Numbered from the stretch's first letter, positions 11,053 through 23,989 are shown. The stretch: 64,000 nucleotides of DNA from Trichoplax adhaerens (GCF_000150275.1 NW_002060943.1:1894013-1958012); one strand, 5' to 3'. Program-made: numbers and translations. The notes: generated by a model from the sequence alone, not told the origin.

Positions 11053-13778
11053 GGAGCTACGATAGCGATTAATATGTCACATGAATAGAAACTGTAGATA
11101 TCCAAGTAATGTTTGTATAATACTAGATACTACAATAGGTTGCTTTTCCTAACTTTTGTTCAATAGCTGGTTGAATACGAAAGCAATAACTAAAGAAATA
11201 ATAATGCTTGGAAAATTGCTATATCGTATTGATAAAATTAATTTCTTAACTATTGGTCATAGATTAGGAAAGAGAATAGCTTAAGAGTTAACGAAGCACA
11301 AGAGCTGTTACATTTCTATAAGATCTCTGTAACTATAAATTAGTTAAATATAAATTAATTGTATTACACAATGAAATTATGAAGAAGCCAAAAGTTGATA
11401 ATATTTATACAATTTATACTATTTAATCGTCCGTTATCAAAAGTATATTGCAAAATTTCGAAGGTAAAATTTATTAAATTAAAGCTTTCTACAGATAGTC
11501 TTTTCTTGATTTTATCATGATTACTCCATTAAAATCTGACTCTATATCCAATATTTCTAATCAAGATCATGCCTATACAAGAATTAACGGAAAATATATC
11601 GGATAATCATTATCCTAATATAGTTAAGGAATACAATAAATCACAGTTCCTGTAGATTAATGCATGAAATCTGCGTCTACAATTAAGGAAGATTAAGTTA
11701 AGGCATAGTCCACCAAACCTTGTGAAGTACTTAACAATCCATGGTTAAGGGAAATAAAGACCATAATTATTGTACTGCAATTAGTCTATTATTACCTGGT
11801 TCTTAACATAACATTTTCGAATATAATTAGAGACCTCCAAGCAAGATAAAAAGTAATGTAAAGAACCTGAATTAATCCAAATTTAATATTTTGGGTAGGA
11901 TAAGATATGCAATATTACAATATTGTTGATATTTATGATCTTCAATCGCATTTACTGCCAGTTTTAATCCTTTACACGTATATATTTGTAAGTGCCCTAA
12001 AAATAATGATATTACTGAAGCCGTATCAAGTAGCTATAGATCTTTATTACATATACGTAATTGATTAAAAAAATTTATTACCTACTACTAGGCAACATAT
12101 CGTATTAAAAGTCAATGATCATACTAGACTATTTTTGCTCTCTCGAGAATACCTTTTCTTTCACTAATTATTAAAAATTTTCTGAATCCGTGCAGTATTC
12201 AAGTAGCCCTAAGGTTTATTAGCTAGAATAGATGATGTCATAGCTGTTCATAAGCCCACTGTATGCTATGATGTCACGAATAATTATATAATTTATGGCA
12301 ACATAGTAAAGAAAATTTTTAATTTGATTGTTGTATTCGCTTTTCAATTAATTATTAATTAACTACTAATTAAAATCAACAAGGTTATTAAACAGTCCAG
12401 TGAATTAATCGACATTGCAAGCTAAAAAAATTACATTGTGTTAATATATCACGGCCATACCTTGTATTAGCCAATACTAAATGCCTAATCCATATCAATT
12501 GGTAATTATTCTATCTAATATGATTTAATATAAATATATTATTTACTGAAGCTGATTCATAGTGTAATGACATGTCTAAGCAAGATGAAGATCTGACTAT
12601 AGTTTTTTCAAAATTGGAATGTGCTGTTGCTATTTGATATTAAGATTGCATCAAAGTAAAATTAATTAAATACCTATTTATGTGTTAAATCACATATATA
12701 TGAGAATCTATTTACTAATGCTTACATCATCCCTAGGCAATAAATGATCTAAATAAATGCATTAATCATCTTATACTAGTTATATGCTGTTATCTACTCT
12801 GAACAGTCAGGTATTGATCTTTTTAAGCGTGCCATATATTTGATCTAACTACTAATAAAGTTTGAAATCCCCAAATTTCGAATACAAATCAATCTATTTC
12901 GTATTGCATTTAAATAGATATTTATGATTGAGTTTAGCGGTGTGACACTCTTGCGTATCCTAGTAGGGCAGAAACCATGACTTAAATTTTCATAGCCAAA
13001 CATATCTATTTACTTTATGAGTAATTATCAACACAAAAAATGACTACATCTGACAAATCAAAAGGAAATCTCTTGCTAAGTGTTAAAACAATCTATTTAC
13101 TTAGTAAATACCGTGTTTTTAACGCTCTAAAGGATATACAAATAAGTAGAAGCTTATGATTACCTAGATCGAATCATAAGCTTTCACAACTTTAATTGGT
13201 TAACAGATTTTTAAAATGGTTATAAAATTGTTTCCTCTTTTTATTAAATGATAGAAGTCGCTGATGAAGCAAAGGATAAATTCCAGTGAATTTCGATACA
13301 CGACCAGCGCTCTATTACCGAATGAGCGAAGAGCTAATTTTTATTCGAAACCTGAATAGGCTTTCCTAAGTATTGAATACGCTCAAATAGTAATACAGTA
13401 CATTCAATACAGCGATTAGAAAGTGCATCAAATTTGCGATAGTAATCAAGAATGTTGATAATTAATAACCGAAATTCATGATAATTGATCACAAGTAGCG
13501 CGAATACCGCTTTAAAATCTTTTTTTGGTTGATTTTGTAAATATTATATCCATCAAAGGTATCAATTTTGTAATTAGATCAGGCTTAGGATTTTTAATAA
13601 AATAATATTGCTAAAAATAACTTAATATTAACAAGCAGCCAAATAAGCAGAATTAAAGCGCTGCACCAGTATAAAATAAATTTTATTTTATTCATTTACT
13701 AGCTAATTGCTCTATATCACAGTCATTCATTTTCTTAACACAAGCCATTTCGCTACTAGCTTCCATCAGCATTTACCA
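11053..13778. other. Intergenic, no gene seen
   Basis: Strongly AT-rich DNA after the P450 array. I see no conserved coding segment. Two things stand out: a tRNA-like fragment on the minus strand at 13282-13327 (listed), and TTTATT runs at 13682-13692. The latter read AATAAA on the minus strand and lie about 90 bases past the stop of the GTPase gene, so they are plausible polyadenylation signals for it. Confidence 0.5.
13282..13327 (-). other. tRNA-like fragment (degenerate, anticodon arm missing)
   Basis: Read on the minus strand the segment begins GCTCATTCGGTAATAGAGCG, very like a tRNA D arm with the A-box consensus. It continues CTGGTCGTG, TATCGAAATTC and ACTGGA, which resemble the variable-loop end, T arm and acceptor 3' strand of a eukaryotic tRNA. 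The anticodon stem-loop seems deleted between two GGTC repeats. It cannot fold as a working tRNA. It could be a tRNA pseudogene or the head of a tRNA-derived SINE. Confidence 0.35.
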
Positions 13779-14360
13779 TTATAATATTGTACAAATCCTT
13801 TTACGATTTAACTTTGTCTCTTGATCGGGTGGATACAAAACGGCATTAATAGCTTCATCAAAGACCTCTCTTAGCCCTTTTCGTGTCTTTGCAGAACATT
13901 CACAATACGCTACTGCGCCGATCTGGCTAGCTATTCGACGACCTTTGTGAGTCATTACAACTGAATCCTTTTCCGTCTTTCTCTCTTCATTGATTTCATC
14001 CCGTACATCCGTCTTAGTACCCACTAATATAAATGGTACTGAAGGGCAATGCTGAGTAATTTCTCGTAGCCATTTTTCCGAGGCATTATGTAACGATATT
14101 GGATTAGTAACCGAGAAGCAAATCAAGAAAATATTGGTCTGAGGATAGGATAATGGCCGAAGTTGATCGTAATCTTCTTGTCCAGCTGTATCCCATAATC
14201 CTAATGTAATTTGCTTATCATCAACCAGCAAATTTGCAGTATAATTATCAAATACAGTAGGAATATATTCTTCGGGAAATTTATTGGATGTATATGATAT
14301 TAATAAAGAGGTCTTGCCAACGGCACCATCGCCCACTATTACACATTTAATTGACTGCAT
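13779..14360 (-). CDS. Rho-family small GTPase, divergent Rac/Cdc42-like
   Basis: A 193-aa single-exon gene starting at ATG 14358-14360. It has all G boxes: P-loop GDGAVGKT at 10-17, switch I with [11 protein letters not shown] around 30-40, [20 protein letters not shown] at switch II, TKTD (G4) and CSAK (G5). The C-terminus is basic and ends in CTIL, a CAAX box whose final Leu predicts geranylgeranylation and membrane attachment. The effector loop matches Rac and Cdc42, so it should switch actin and NADPH-oxidase-type or polarity effectors when GTP-bound. It differs from the Rac at 22200-22793 in the insert region (longer, Glu/Lys-rich) and throughout the C-terminal half. It is most likely a lineage-specific Rac paralogue. 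The lack of introns would fit a retrocopy. AATAAA on the minus strand at 13682-13692 is a likely poly(A) signal. Confidence 0.92.
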   Translation of the reverse strand: MQSIKCVIVGDGAVGKTSLLISYTSNKFPEEYIPTVFDNYTANLLVDDKQITLGLWDTAGQEDYDQLRPLSYPQTNIFLICFSVTNPISLHNASEKWLREITQHCPSVPFILVGTKTDVRDEINEERKTEKDSVVMTHKGRRIASQIGAVAYCECSAKTRKGLREVFDEAINAVLYPPDQETKLNRKRICTIL

Positions 14361-17300
14361 AAATTATCAACGATTTTTTTTTAATTGCCTAAAGAATAAA
14401 TAGTACCATAAAGTAGAGTATGAATATACAAGGTATAATGAGAAAATAGCTCAAAATAAATTTAAAAAATATTAATTTACTACAGTAATATCTAATATTA
14501 AAGTCCAAATTATTTATAATTAATATTATCTTGATAAAATTTGTAGCTGTATGTCTATAAGGATTAATCTCTCGCATTGAAGTATATAAAAAACATCTTG
14601 CAATAAAATAAGAAAGTTTTTAAAATGGATTGGTAAATTGCCCTTGATAAAGAAAAAATTGAATTTACTACTTTGTTGTAAAAGTCGTACAAGGAATTAC
14701 TCACTTTCACAAACTGAAAACTGTTCTACTGGCGAAAAATTATTTACACTACTACTAAATTATATATTCATTTTACTATAGAATACAATTATAGTCAAAT
14801 TTTGGTGACAAATTATATGACGGTGCTATAGAATAAAATACATGTCAAGCAAGTCTTGCAATATGTTATATCTAACTTCAAATAAATCAAGGTTACTGCA
14901 AACTCTACTATAAGATAATCAAACATACTATTTACAGGAGACATTTCACCATAAAGTAAATTTATTCTATTCAGTAGTGAATATGCTTTTAATTATTGAA
15001 AGTTGAAACTAATAATAAATTCTGAAAGTGTAGATAAAAGCTGAGGAATTTTGGAATTAATTTCACTAGAATTTTATCACTTCGAGATCATGCTTTAAAC
15101 AAATTAAATTATGGCAAAATAAATTTTTTTCAATTAATCTGTGTGCTTAGAGTTATATTACTATAGAAAAATGAATTAAACTGTGATTAACTCATCCTTT
15201 GTAATATGATGACGTTCTATCCTGATTTCTAAATGATCTAAACTTATAGTAACCTATACTATACTTGCCTGGATAAATAACAAAATGTTTCGAATGATCC
15301 TTTTGATCCTTTTTACTAAACGCAAGAATTTCCTGTGTAATTTTCAGTCGTTTGAATATAATACTCCCCGCTATGTAATAGAGTAAATTGGATGAGCGTT
15401 GCCTTTTAACTAACAGTAGGTCATAAATATCGATCAATCACATCTACGTCGATAGAGTTCCCGTAAGAAACACCAGACCCTTTGCAACTCTGTAAATACG
15501 TGTATAAATGATGTAACGGTAGATAACGTCCATGAAAATTTATAATTGTCCTTAATGTATAAGCATTGTCGCTAAATAAAGTAGAGTAATTTTCAAAAAT
15601 GGCAATGACAAAATCAATGCGAGACAGCTGTACAATATATAGCCAGGATAATAATGATTCATTTTCTATTGCTGTTATTAAACAGTAATAATACCAAGAG
15701 TACAGTATTACGGATCTCTATAAAAGGATAGAGCTAATACCTGACTATTTAAATCAATTATTCCCAACTAGGATACTTATCTAAACACAGTATATTTCCT
15801 AGGCGGGATTATATATACTGTATGTCATTATTCTTTCTATTATGGCCATGAATTTTTTTAATATAGGAACTCTATAAGCAAAGCACGATCTCTGTACTGT
15901 ATAAGACTTTCTGATATACTGTACAAACTATATTGATCGAATGTGGTATGATCTAGCATAGCAGTCATTTAAAGGATATTTTCATTTATTAATGCAACTT
16001 TTATATGGAACCGTTATTCCGTAATAGGATCTTGTTAGATTAAGCTAGAGTACTTGTGATGACATTTTATTTGATCCATCTTCTCTTAATTATCATTGTC
16101 ACCATAGCAATTTTGTTAGCTATCTTGAACCAGAAAGTGCAGGATATTCATCATCTACATGTAAGATTAGTCGAAGACCTAATTTTATACTACTAATACT
16201 ACTACTACTTTCTTATGCGTATAAAATAATTATAAGAGATAATAGTAGTTACCAACTGGCGATTGATTTCCTATAGATTAATTACAGTAGTTCTCCATTA
16301 TTTTGTCGTATACCTTCAATATTAACGTTATTTTTATTTCAAAGCTAGAAGAAAGATTTCCTCTTTCATTTTCCTCTCTGCTCTCCTTTCAAAATGAAAT
16401 AATTAAAGAAATAATCTTGTTGAATCAATTTGATCTTAAGAAATGATAGAAAAATTTTATTAAAGCCTCACAGCAGAAATTAACCGGAAAAAGGATGTTT
16501 ATGGCGGAAAGTAGAATTGTTTTACGTTACGACTTTATAAGTGTTACAGGAAATGAAATACCTTTACTATATTTGATTTTAAATTGCGAAATAATAAAAT
16601 ATTCCTATTTCTTGCATACAAGACCGTAGCTAGCTATAGTATACTCGTATGCCCATTATGCTGTTAAACAGGCACAATTGCAAATTAATAGAGATACACC
16701 GTTAAGCGTAGCTTTGATTTGAAACGGTCAATTCACAAAGCCTTTTTAACTCAGAACTATGACGGACTGTCATTATAACTTGTAAATATGAAATAACTGA
16801 AGCTACAGCATGTTCTAGGTATAGCCGATAGATTTGCCTACGATCCGAAAATGTGCAATTTACAATACTTTAAGTGTACCTATTCACGATATAGTGAGTG
16901 AACTATTATGGCTATAGCAGCTGATTTACTCTACCTGGAATGGTGTATGAATGCAACTAGTTATGAATAAAAGCTCCTTTCTAGCCATCAATACCCTAAG
17001 GCATTTAATTCTATAGCTTGATTACGAAAGTCGGTCTTAAGCAGCACTGTTAAACACATCTGTCATATCAGATTACAACAAAGGTTTCTTAATGATATCA
17101 AGGATATTAATTATCAGATAGTCCAACAGTGGCCTGACCATAATCATTTAACTATAGAACTTTCAGGATAAATTAAACTTTACGCTTTTCGAGGGGTATC
17201 ATTTGATAGGATTCCTTATAGAATAATAAGTAAATTAGGATCAACCTCCTATTCAACAATTTTTAATTCTTGATATACTCTTAATGAGTACCAATGTGTT

Positions 17301-18926
17301 GTTAATGTCAGCAGTGAATGATATGAATCTATTTACATCTAATCGATTGGATGTAAATGTAACAAAGAATTCCGTATTGGGCTATTAAGCACGGTAATTG
17401 TAATTAGTTTATGCCATATCTCTCAGTTTTGCCATATCGAATATTAATTATAAGAGATCAGCTGTGTAATGATTATTGCCTAAAACAAATATAGTTACCT
17501 CGTCCATAACGAACACGAAGAACTGAATCATGTAAGCATCAAATACCGTATCCGATTAAATAAAAAGCAGCTATCCAAGTTCTAATACTCGCATATCTCC
17601 CTATATTGAAATTATTTTACCTCGTAGGTGGCGGATACTGAAAGCGATTGCAGCACTATTCAAAACAAAGTGAATCTAATTTAGTATCTACCTATACGTG
17701 ATGTTCCATTCTAGACCTAGATATCTTATTTCAATATTTCACAATAATAAATCATGGCAGATATTATAATAGTCCAGTGTATTTGCAAGTAACGAATGAA
17801 AGACATAGAATAGTTTGTCACCTTTCCAACATAACTGATTCTCTATATACTTTTATAATACCATAAAGTGGATAAACTACGGTATTTGTTGCTGCTTACA
17901 CAAAGATAGGATACGATTTTTGAGGAAAATTTAAAGAAAATAAACAATCTTTATTACTGTTATTATTTGCATCGATATTTTAGTTTGTACATCCAACTAT
18001 CCCATTGCGGTTTCTAATCCTTTTAGCTCAGCGTAATGCTTCTCTAATATAGATTGAGCTCTCATTGTAGATTTAGTCGATTAATTATTGATGAACTCTT
18101 AAAAATTAAAATTATTATTATTAGTGATGATTGATATCTCCCGCTATTCAATCAAATGGTTCAAACGATTATGTAATACCATGATAATCATTTTTGATTT
18201 GATGCTCAGCCCTTTCCGATTTACTATTATGCCTATTAGCGAGAGTATCGCATTATTCGAGTTCTAAGGTTCAAAACTTAATTACTAAATTATCCGATAG
18301 TCTATTATACTTATGAATGATCAGGCTAAATGTTTATGCGCCAATTCACAGTAGCCTTACGTATTACTATTATCAGCTAGCTCGTCAATATTCTTTGCCG
18401 TCTTCTAGTCTAAAGCACTTATGGATAGTCATGCCATCTGCGTATATCCAGAGCAACTTTAGATGTAGCTGCCATTAGCCAACTTGCCCATGTTGTTAGT
18501 CATATTCATCCTGCAGTATATCGCTAGGCTCTGCCGTCCAATTTATTATACTTGTATGTACAGTATCTTAAAAATAATAGAATAAAAATGATGAAAGGCT
18601 TGAGATCCAAGTGAACATGTTTACTATGTATACACACTGGATAGAAATTACGTAAACTGCTTACGTTATCCATTATTTGATGTTGATGCCGATTACACAC
18701 TCCAAGGTGTCTTTCACTGGAAATAATTCGTTAACGTGTAGTAGTCAATACTTTGCTTTCAGCTGGCTTGTAATAGCTGGATCCATGTAAGAAAAGTAGC
18801 TTGTCTATACCATTTTATGCTAATTCTTTGCCATTCTATCCTTGCAGTAGGCTCTGCTAAAATTCATTGAACAAACATTAACTAATAATTTTTTTATCGG
18901 CAGCGCTGTTTATCTATTTTTAAAAG

Positions 18927-19083
18927 GCTAATGACTAAATTGAAGTTATCGATAGTAAGTTATAATTATGTTAATGAGTACCGGTATACTATAGTATAAC
19001 AACCGCCAAATCGAGATCTCTCTCCAGCAGATTATATGCTATTGACTAAATTGAAGCTATCGACAGTAAATTATAATTATGTT
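18927..19083 (+). repeat. Direct repeat pair of about 46 bp, 110 bp apart
   Basis: Two near-identical copies of a segment starting TGACTAAATTGAAG and ending TTATAATTATGTTAA lie near 18930 and 19040, with about three mismatches. They sit immediately before the foldback-like element at 19092-19401. Confidence 0.65.
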
Positions 19084-19091
19084 AACCTTTT

Positions 19092-19401
19092 AAAAACTCC
19101 AGACAAAACATACTGTAAGCACCCCTAGGAAAGATGGATATTCTTAACTGAAATTAGGACTCTATGTAAAAAATGAAAGAGAGAGGAAATCAACTTCTCG
19201 TTTTCCGTCTGTCATATCTTGATCGTTTCCGTTCATTAAAAAACTCTAGATAAAACATACTGTAAGTACCCCTAAGAAAGATGGATATTCTTAACTGAAA
19301 TTAGGACTCAATGTAAAAAATGGACGAGAGAAGAAATCAATTTCTCGTTTTCCGTCTGTCATATTTTGATCGTTTTTTGTCCATTAATGTCTGGAGTTTT
19401 T
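19092..19401. mobile_element. Foldback/MITE-like element: 14-bp inverted ends around a 147-bp tandem duplication
   Basis: The left end AAAAACTCCAGACA (19092-19105) and right end TGTCTGGAGTTTTT (19388-19401) are perfect inverted repeats. Between them lie two copies of a 147-bp unit (from 19092 and from about 19239) that differ at only a handful of positions. Each unit contains a small hairpin near GAAATCAATTTCTCG. There is no coding capacity, so this could be a non-autonomous element. A target-site duplication is not evident. Confidence 0.5.
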
Positions 19402-20084
19402 GAACTCTTAAAGGTCATTGACGTTGGATTGTAGCATGAGCGATACAGTACTGTATACTGCGTAGTACTGTATGAAACATATAATACGTCTAGTGCCATC
19501 GTGCTACTTTGACTCTACTGTAGCATACAGTAGCTGCTGGCCTAGTATATGGTAGTGTAGACGACAGCTTTGTTGTATACTACTGGAGCAGGAGACGGAG
19601 TATGGCAATCCGAAAATGTCGCTTCCGGGTTCTTTTGCTTTGCATCTTCAAGTTTTGAATCAATCCTTTTAGTGGACTGTGCCCAGGTCGTTTACAGGAA
19701 TAACTGATACTGTATACTGTATAGGTCAGTTAATCCTTACAGCACAATCCGTTACTGGTGGTAGAATTAAAATTCAAGCTGCTGCACAAATTGTATTAGT
19801 GTATCGCCACCATCCTGTCATTAAAGTACTGTAAGCACTGAAAACGAAACAAACAGTTGGAGGACGAAGCATTGCGCAGCGCTAGATTGACTCTAGCTTA
19901 ACTTTTTCTTACTCAATCTCAGCTGGCTTCTATTCAGTTTGTTGACTGATAAACTACTGTATACAACCATGCTGATTAATTATTAAATAAAACATTGATA
20001 TCATTTCATAAAGAAAAAGAGTCATGCTCTATGATTCATTGGCAAACAAATACTTTCATTTCAACTTTCCAAGTGAATACTGGT

Positions 20085-20128
20085 AGTGTACATTAGAGAC
20101 CCTTAGACAAGGGTCTCTAGTGTACATT
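20085..20128. other. Strong hairpin, 20-bp stem with 4-base loop
   Basis: The left arm AGTGTACATTAGAGACCCTT (20085-20104), loop AGAC and right arm AAGGGTCTCTAGTGTACATT (20109-20128) pair at 18 of 20 positions. The two mismatches become G-U wobbles or near-pairs in RNA. It lies about 2 kb from the nearest gene and could be the relic of a palindromic element, a structured RNA or a cruciform site. Confidence 0.7.
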
Positions 20129-22199
20129 TACTTTGTATTAAATACCCTAATAGCCGTAATCATAGTTAAGCCATCATAAAATCAACTTCAGTAAGCCTAT
20201 CATTAATTCTACACGACGCCTACGAGGTTGACAAATTTTCATAGGTGTAGGTAGGATGGTCGGTTGTTGCAAGGAAAGTGTGTACTACTACAGTAAGACG
20301 ACTATATACTACACGAGTAAACTGATGATGACTACATTTTTGGACTAGAATAATCACTGTTCTAGATGAGAGTAGTGTATATTGTTTATAATCTATCGTT
20401 TACTCCTCTTGAACAGATTATTTACAATAAATGTAAATATGAGTTATCAAATGGCATATGAAATGATGCTTTAAAATACGTGGTAACAGTGTTAATGCAC
20501 AATGTATACGTCGTATTTACATCTGAGAAAAAAGAAACTAGCGCAAGTTGATAATTTAAAAGGACCTGTAGTCAGTGGATAAGTGCATTAATCAAGAAGA
20601 TGGTGGACAACGTTGCAGCAAATCTGAGCGTACTTTGCTTGGCGTACATCCGTTGATTTTCGATTCTGCAATGGCTACAGTTTCGGACCATACAACTAGT
20701 AACATGCTAAACGTTTTGAAAGAATATTAGTACATTATACCGTAGATTGATATGCATATGCATCTACAGAATAATCTCTTTTGCAAAGATGCTGCAACGG
20801 GATGCGAGTACGCTGTGTGCATCCTACTACTATACAGTATACTCTCAATCTAAAATTCATTCTTCTATGAGATTAAAATAATTTCATTTCTGTCAGTGCT
20901 TCTACTAATAACACTGACATTCATATTGGATCGAGAGTATTTTAAATCTTGTAATCTCTTCCAAATCGATGTAATTCATCATGGCCTAATTCTTAGCCAA
21001 TGGATTAACATTCATGAAATACTAGCATCATTGTTTACAAATTGCAATGCTTTCGAGCCTAAGACCATGGGTGAAAGTGAACTAAGCCAACATAGACTAC
21101 AATGGTATCATATTGCAACGGAAATAAACATTTTTTTATTTTTACCAGTTGAACTAATGATACAACATCAGCTAAGTTTAGCTTATATATCACGCTGCGA
21201 TAAGTAGTCTTGTCGCTGTAAACAGTTGATCCTCTAAACAGGTAGTAAAGTATTAATTAATGACGTTATAAAATATTATTCTCAGTTCCGAGCAAGCCTA
21301 CGACAGATTCGCCGAATAGAAAGCTCGCCATCTCTATCAACTCACACAATGACTTTAGTTTGAACTAGACAGGATAAGGACAACCAGATTGGAAACAGTT
21401 ATCAGGCGTATTGCACTTTTACTATGTCACACCGTCGGCGATGCCACTGTTAAGAGAGTGATAACAAGAAAATCGATATATACTTTGGTAGCCGTCTTCA
21501 AAAGACCAAAAAGGTTTAGTATCCGATTTAAGGTGAAATCCTCTCAATCTTGTAATGTATGTATATTATAGTATTATTATTATTCAAAGATGAGCTGTTA
21601 AGAGTGCGTTAAGATCACAACCTAGCTATGACAATCACTGGCTTAATGTAGTTACAAATTACTGAATGAAGATATAGTTATTAGTCTACAACAAAAACAT
21701 AGTGCTAATTAGCTACAATATCCTTCCGTTTGACAATCGTAAGGATGCAGTTACTGTCGAATGAATGCAAACCCAGTGGAAAACTCACAACGGTTATGAT
21801 AACTACGTTATACATGATCAAGGTCAAATGTATAAATACAGTAAGGTTTAGCTTTTACCAATAGCAACTTCACAATTACAGTATTCAATAGATCTAATTT
21901 ACAGTAAAACGGTCTATAATATGGTGATACCTGCCAATATTGCCATCGCGTTTTTAAAACAAATGTGGTTATACTGTGTCTGTACATTTGAAGCATTAAT
22001 GTAAATATAAAATTGGACGTGTAAAAATGAAACAAGGTCGATTCTACGCGACCGAGCGATCATGATCATACGCACTACAATAGGAGAAATAATAGTTTGT
22101 TAGCTAGCACTATCTCAGTAGAGTGTGGTAGCCAGTGTGAATATCGAATCCATGCTTGTTTCGACGACATTGAATTAAGGTGGATGTTATACATATTGG

Positions 22200-22793
22200 T
22201 TATAGAAGTAGGCAAGGTTTCTTATTTCTATCTTTTTTGGGCTTTGACACGGCAGGCGGACACAGTACAACACGAATGGCTTCATCGAATACAGCTTTTA
22301 ACCCTTTCTGCGATAAAGCTGAACATTCTAAATATTTAACCGCATTGATATCTTTGCTCATTTTAAGACCGTCTGCAAAGGGTATAGGAGCCATATTTTT
22401 CTCTTTTAATTTATTGATCGTTTCTCGATCATCGCGAAGATCTAACTTGGTGCCAACCAAAATGAGTGGCGTATCCGGGCAGTAATGGGATACTTCTCCG
22501 TGCCATTTAGCACGTACATTCTCGAACGATGTCGGACTGACCAAGGAAAAGCAAATCAAAAATACATCGGTTTGAGGGTAAGACAGTGGTCTTAAGCGAT
22601 CATAATCTTCCTGGCCAGCAGTATCCCATAGACCTAGCGTTACATACTGGCCATCGACCATCACATTGGCCGAATAATTATCAAAGACGGTAGGGATGTA
22701 CTCGCCAGGAAAGGCGTTGGTAGTGTATGAGATCAATAAGCATGTTTTACCGACAGCACCATCACCAACCACTACGCACTTGATATCCCGCAT
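22200..22793 (-). CDS. Rac GTPase (Rac1-like)
   Basis: A 197-aa single-exon gene. The start is ATG 22791-22793, giving [17 protein letters not shown] as in Rac proteins; the frame is open for ten more codons upstream but offers only a TTG there. P-loop GDGAVGKT, switch [20 protein letters not shown], switch [25 protein letters not shown] and CSAL are near-identical to animal Rac. The tail is polybasic and ends in CLLL, a geranylgeranylation CAAX box. It should act at the plasma membrane to drive WAVE/PAK-dependent actin assembly and motility. Upstream on this strand there is a TATATAAC about 130 bases before the ATG, and a GTAAGT that could be the donor of a short leader intron. The coding region is uninterrupted. 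Confidence 0.95.
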   Translation of the reverse strand: MRDIKCVVVGDGAVGKTCLLISYTTNAFPGEYIPTVFDNYSANVMVDGQYVTLGLWDTAGQEDYDRLRPLSYPQTDVFLICFSLVSPTSFENVRAKWHGEVSHYCPDTPLILVGTKLDLRDDRETINKLKEKNMAPIPFADGLKMSKDINAVKYLECSALSQKGLKAVFDEAIRVVLCPPAVSKPKKDRNKKPCLLL

Positions 22794-22920
22794 ATTGTTG
22801 TTGTTATCTTTTCTTTTATTCAATCCAAGATCAATTCTCTAATTTAGAAATAATATCACTACTTACCGGAAATCCATCATGGCGAGATTGGATCGTATCA
22901 GGGGCATAGCATGAATGGAG

Positions 22921-22928
22921 GTTATATA
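22921..22928 (-). promoter_or_regulatory. Possible TATA box of the Rac gene
   Basis: On the minus strand this reads TATATAAC, about 130 bases before the Rac start codon. Position and sequence suit a core promoter. A run of T follows on the upstream side of this strand. Confidence 0.35.
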
Positions 22929-23689
22929 AAAAAAAAAATTTATTGCATTAATTCAATTCATCATTATGCCGACGACTTGCAATGATTCTAACTTATAATT
23001 GAGCTGATTGGTAGTAAGTACTGTATAACAACTTTTAGTTTAACATGATAGCGGCGTCAATTTAAATCAATCAAGGCTAGACACGTCCATCATCCATCCA
23101 TAGACTACTAAATTGCATTTCACCATTGTCTTTTCTACGATTTAACGCAATGGACGATCGATCTATTATAAGCGATCGTCTTGATCCACTGCATGGAACC
23201 TGTCTGATACAACTTCTATCAACGTCTACGCTGTTGTAATACTAAATGCGTTTGTATATTGATTGCAGCCCTATTATGGCTAGAGACGGCAATGGCAAAC
23301 TCCAACCATGACGTTGGTTAGCAACAATCAGCGCGCAACATCGACCGATACAGTAGACAAAATGGTACAACTGATGACATACACTATTCCATCAGTATAA
23401 ATCATGCGATCACTGGATCCATGGGTAATTATCCTATCGATCGATCTTACCTAGAATGGTGGATTGCAATAGGACTAATGAATTCTAGCTCTAGGTTGAT
23501 CAATCCTGCTCTTGATCCTGCTCTTGACGATAGCTTGACAGTCTTCAGCCGCTTGGAAAATCAATCTGACCCAAGTCAAGCTAGCACGCGGAAACGCACA
23601 GACTTGACTCGATTGTAATTAATGATTTAGACTGTAACCATCGTTTTACCCGTTAAAAAAGCAAGGCTCGGTCTCTTTTGTTTTCACCC

Positions 23690-23845
23690 TTTTGACATGG
23701 ACACGGTGGAAGCCTAAGAGGGTAAGTACTCATACTGTCGGATAGGCAATAGGCACTGGTAGTAAGATGATTTTGGGGGCTTGTCCAGTAGTAAGATACT
23801 GGAGCCACCAAGGGTGACGAAGGGGGTAACGAGTAGCCCCTCAGG
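23690..23845 (+). ncRNA. Candidate structured RNA, weak SL-RNA-like layout
   Basis: This block is richer in GC than its surroundings. Reading the plus strand there is a perfect splice-donor string GGTAAGTACT at 23721-23730, then an Sm-site-like ATTTTGGG at 23770-23777. Two hairpins follow: GGCT/CCAGTA pairing with TACTGG/AGCC at 23778-23806, and AGGGG pairing with CCCCT at 23821-23841. This is the layout of a spliced-leader or small nuclear RNA. The resemblance is loose, I recognise no known RNA, and the U-tract is short for an Sm site. Confidence 0.18.
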
Positions 23846-23989
23846 GCGTTGCCGGTTCAGTTCACAGTCAAGGCGTCGTTGGAGTTTCTTTTGACAATCT
23901 GTAACCGGTATCGGTTATCTTGTGTACACTGATTGACTGCTGTCACAAGTACTGTATGCGATAGAATCAACCCTATCGTACAGTACCAA

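Larger units (their letters stand above)
14361..22199. other. Long intergenic region between the two GTPase genes
   Basis: About 7.8 kb with no gene I can support. Short open frames (15192-15437 minus, 20896-21207 plus, 21389-21571 plus) have no domain, no spliced context and ordinary length for chance frames. From about 18.9 kb the texture changes: direct repeats, a foldback-like element, a strong hairpin and many TACTGTA-type words, each listed separately. Confidence 0.45.

Noticed and set aside
20896-21207. 103-codon frame with a hydrophobic start
   Set aside because: It starts without a convincing ATG context, has no family resemblance, no neighbouring exon, and is within chance length for this base composition.
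14361-22199. Possible undetected multi-exon gene between the two GTPases
   Set aside because: Reading for conserved exons flanked by splice sites found none; transcript data could still reveal one.
22097-22485. Plus-strand frames over the Rac gene
   Set aside because: Antisense shadows of the Rac coding sequence.
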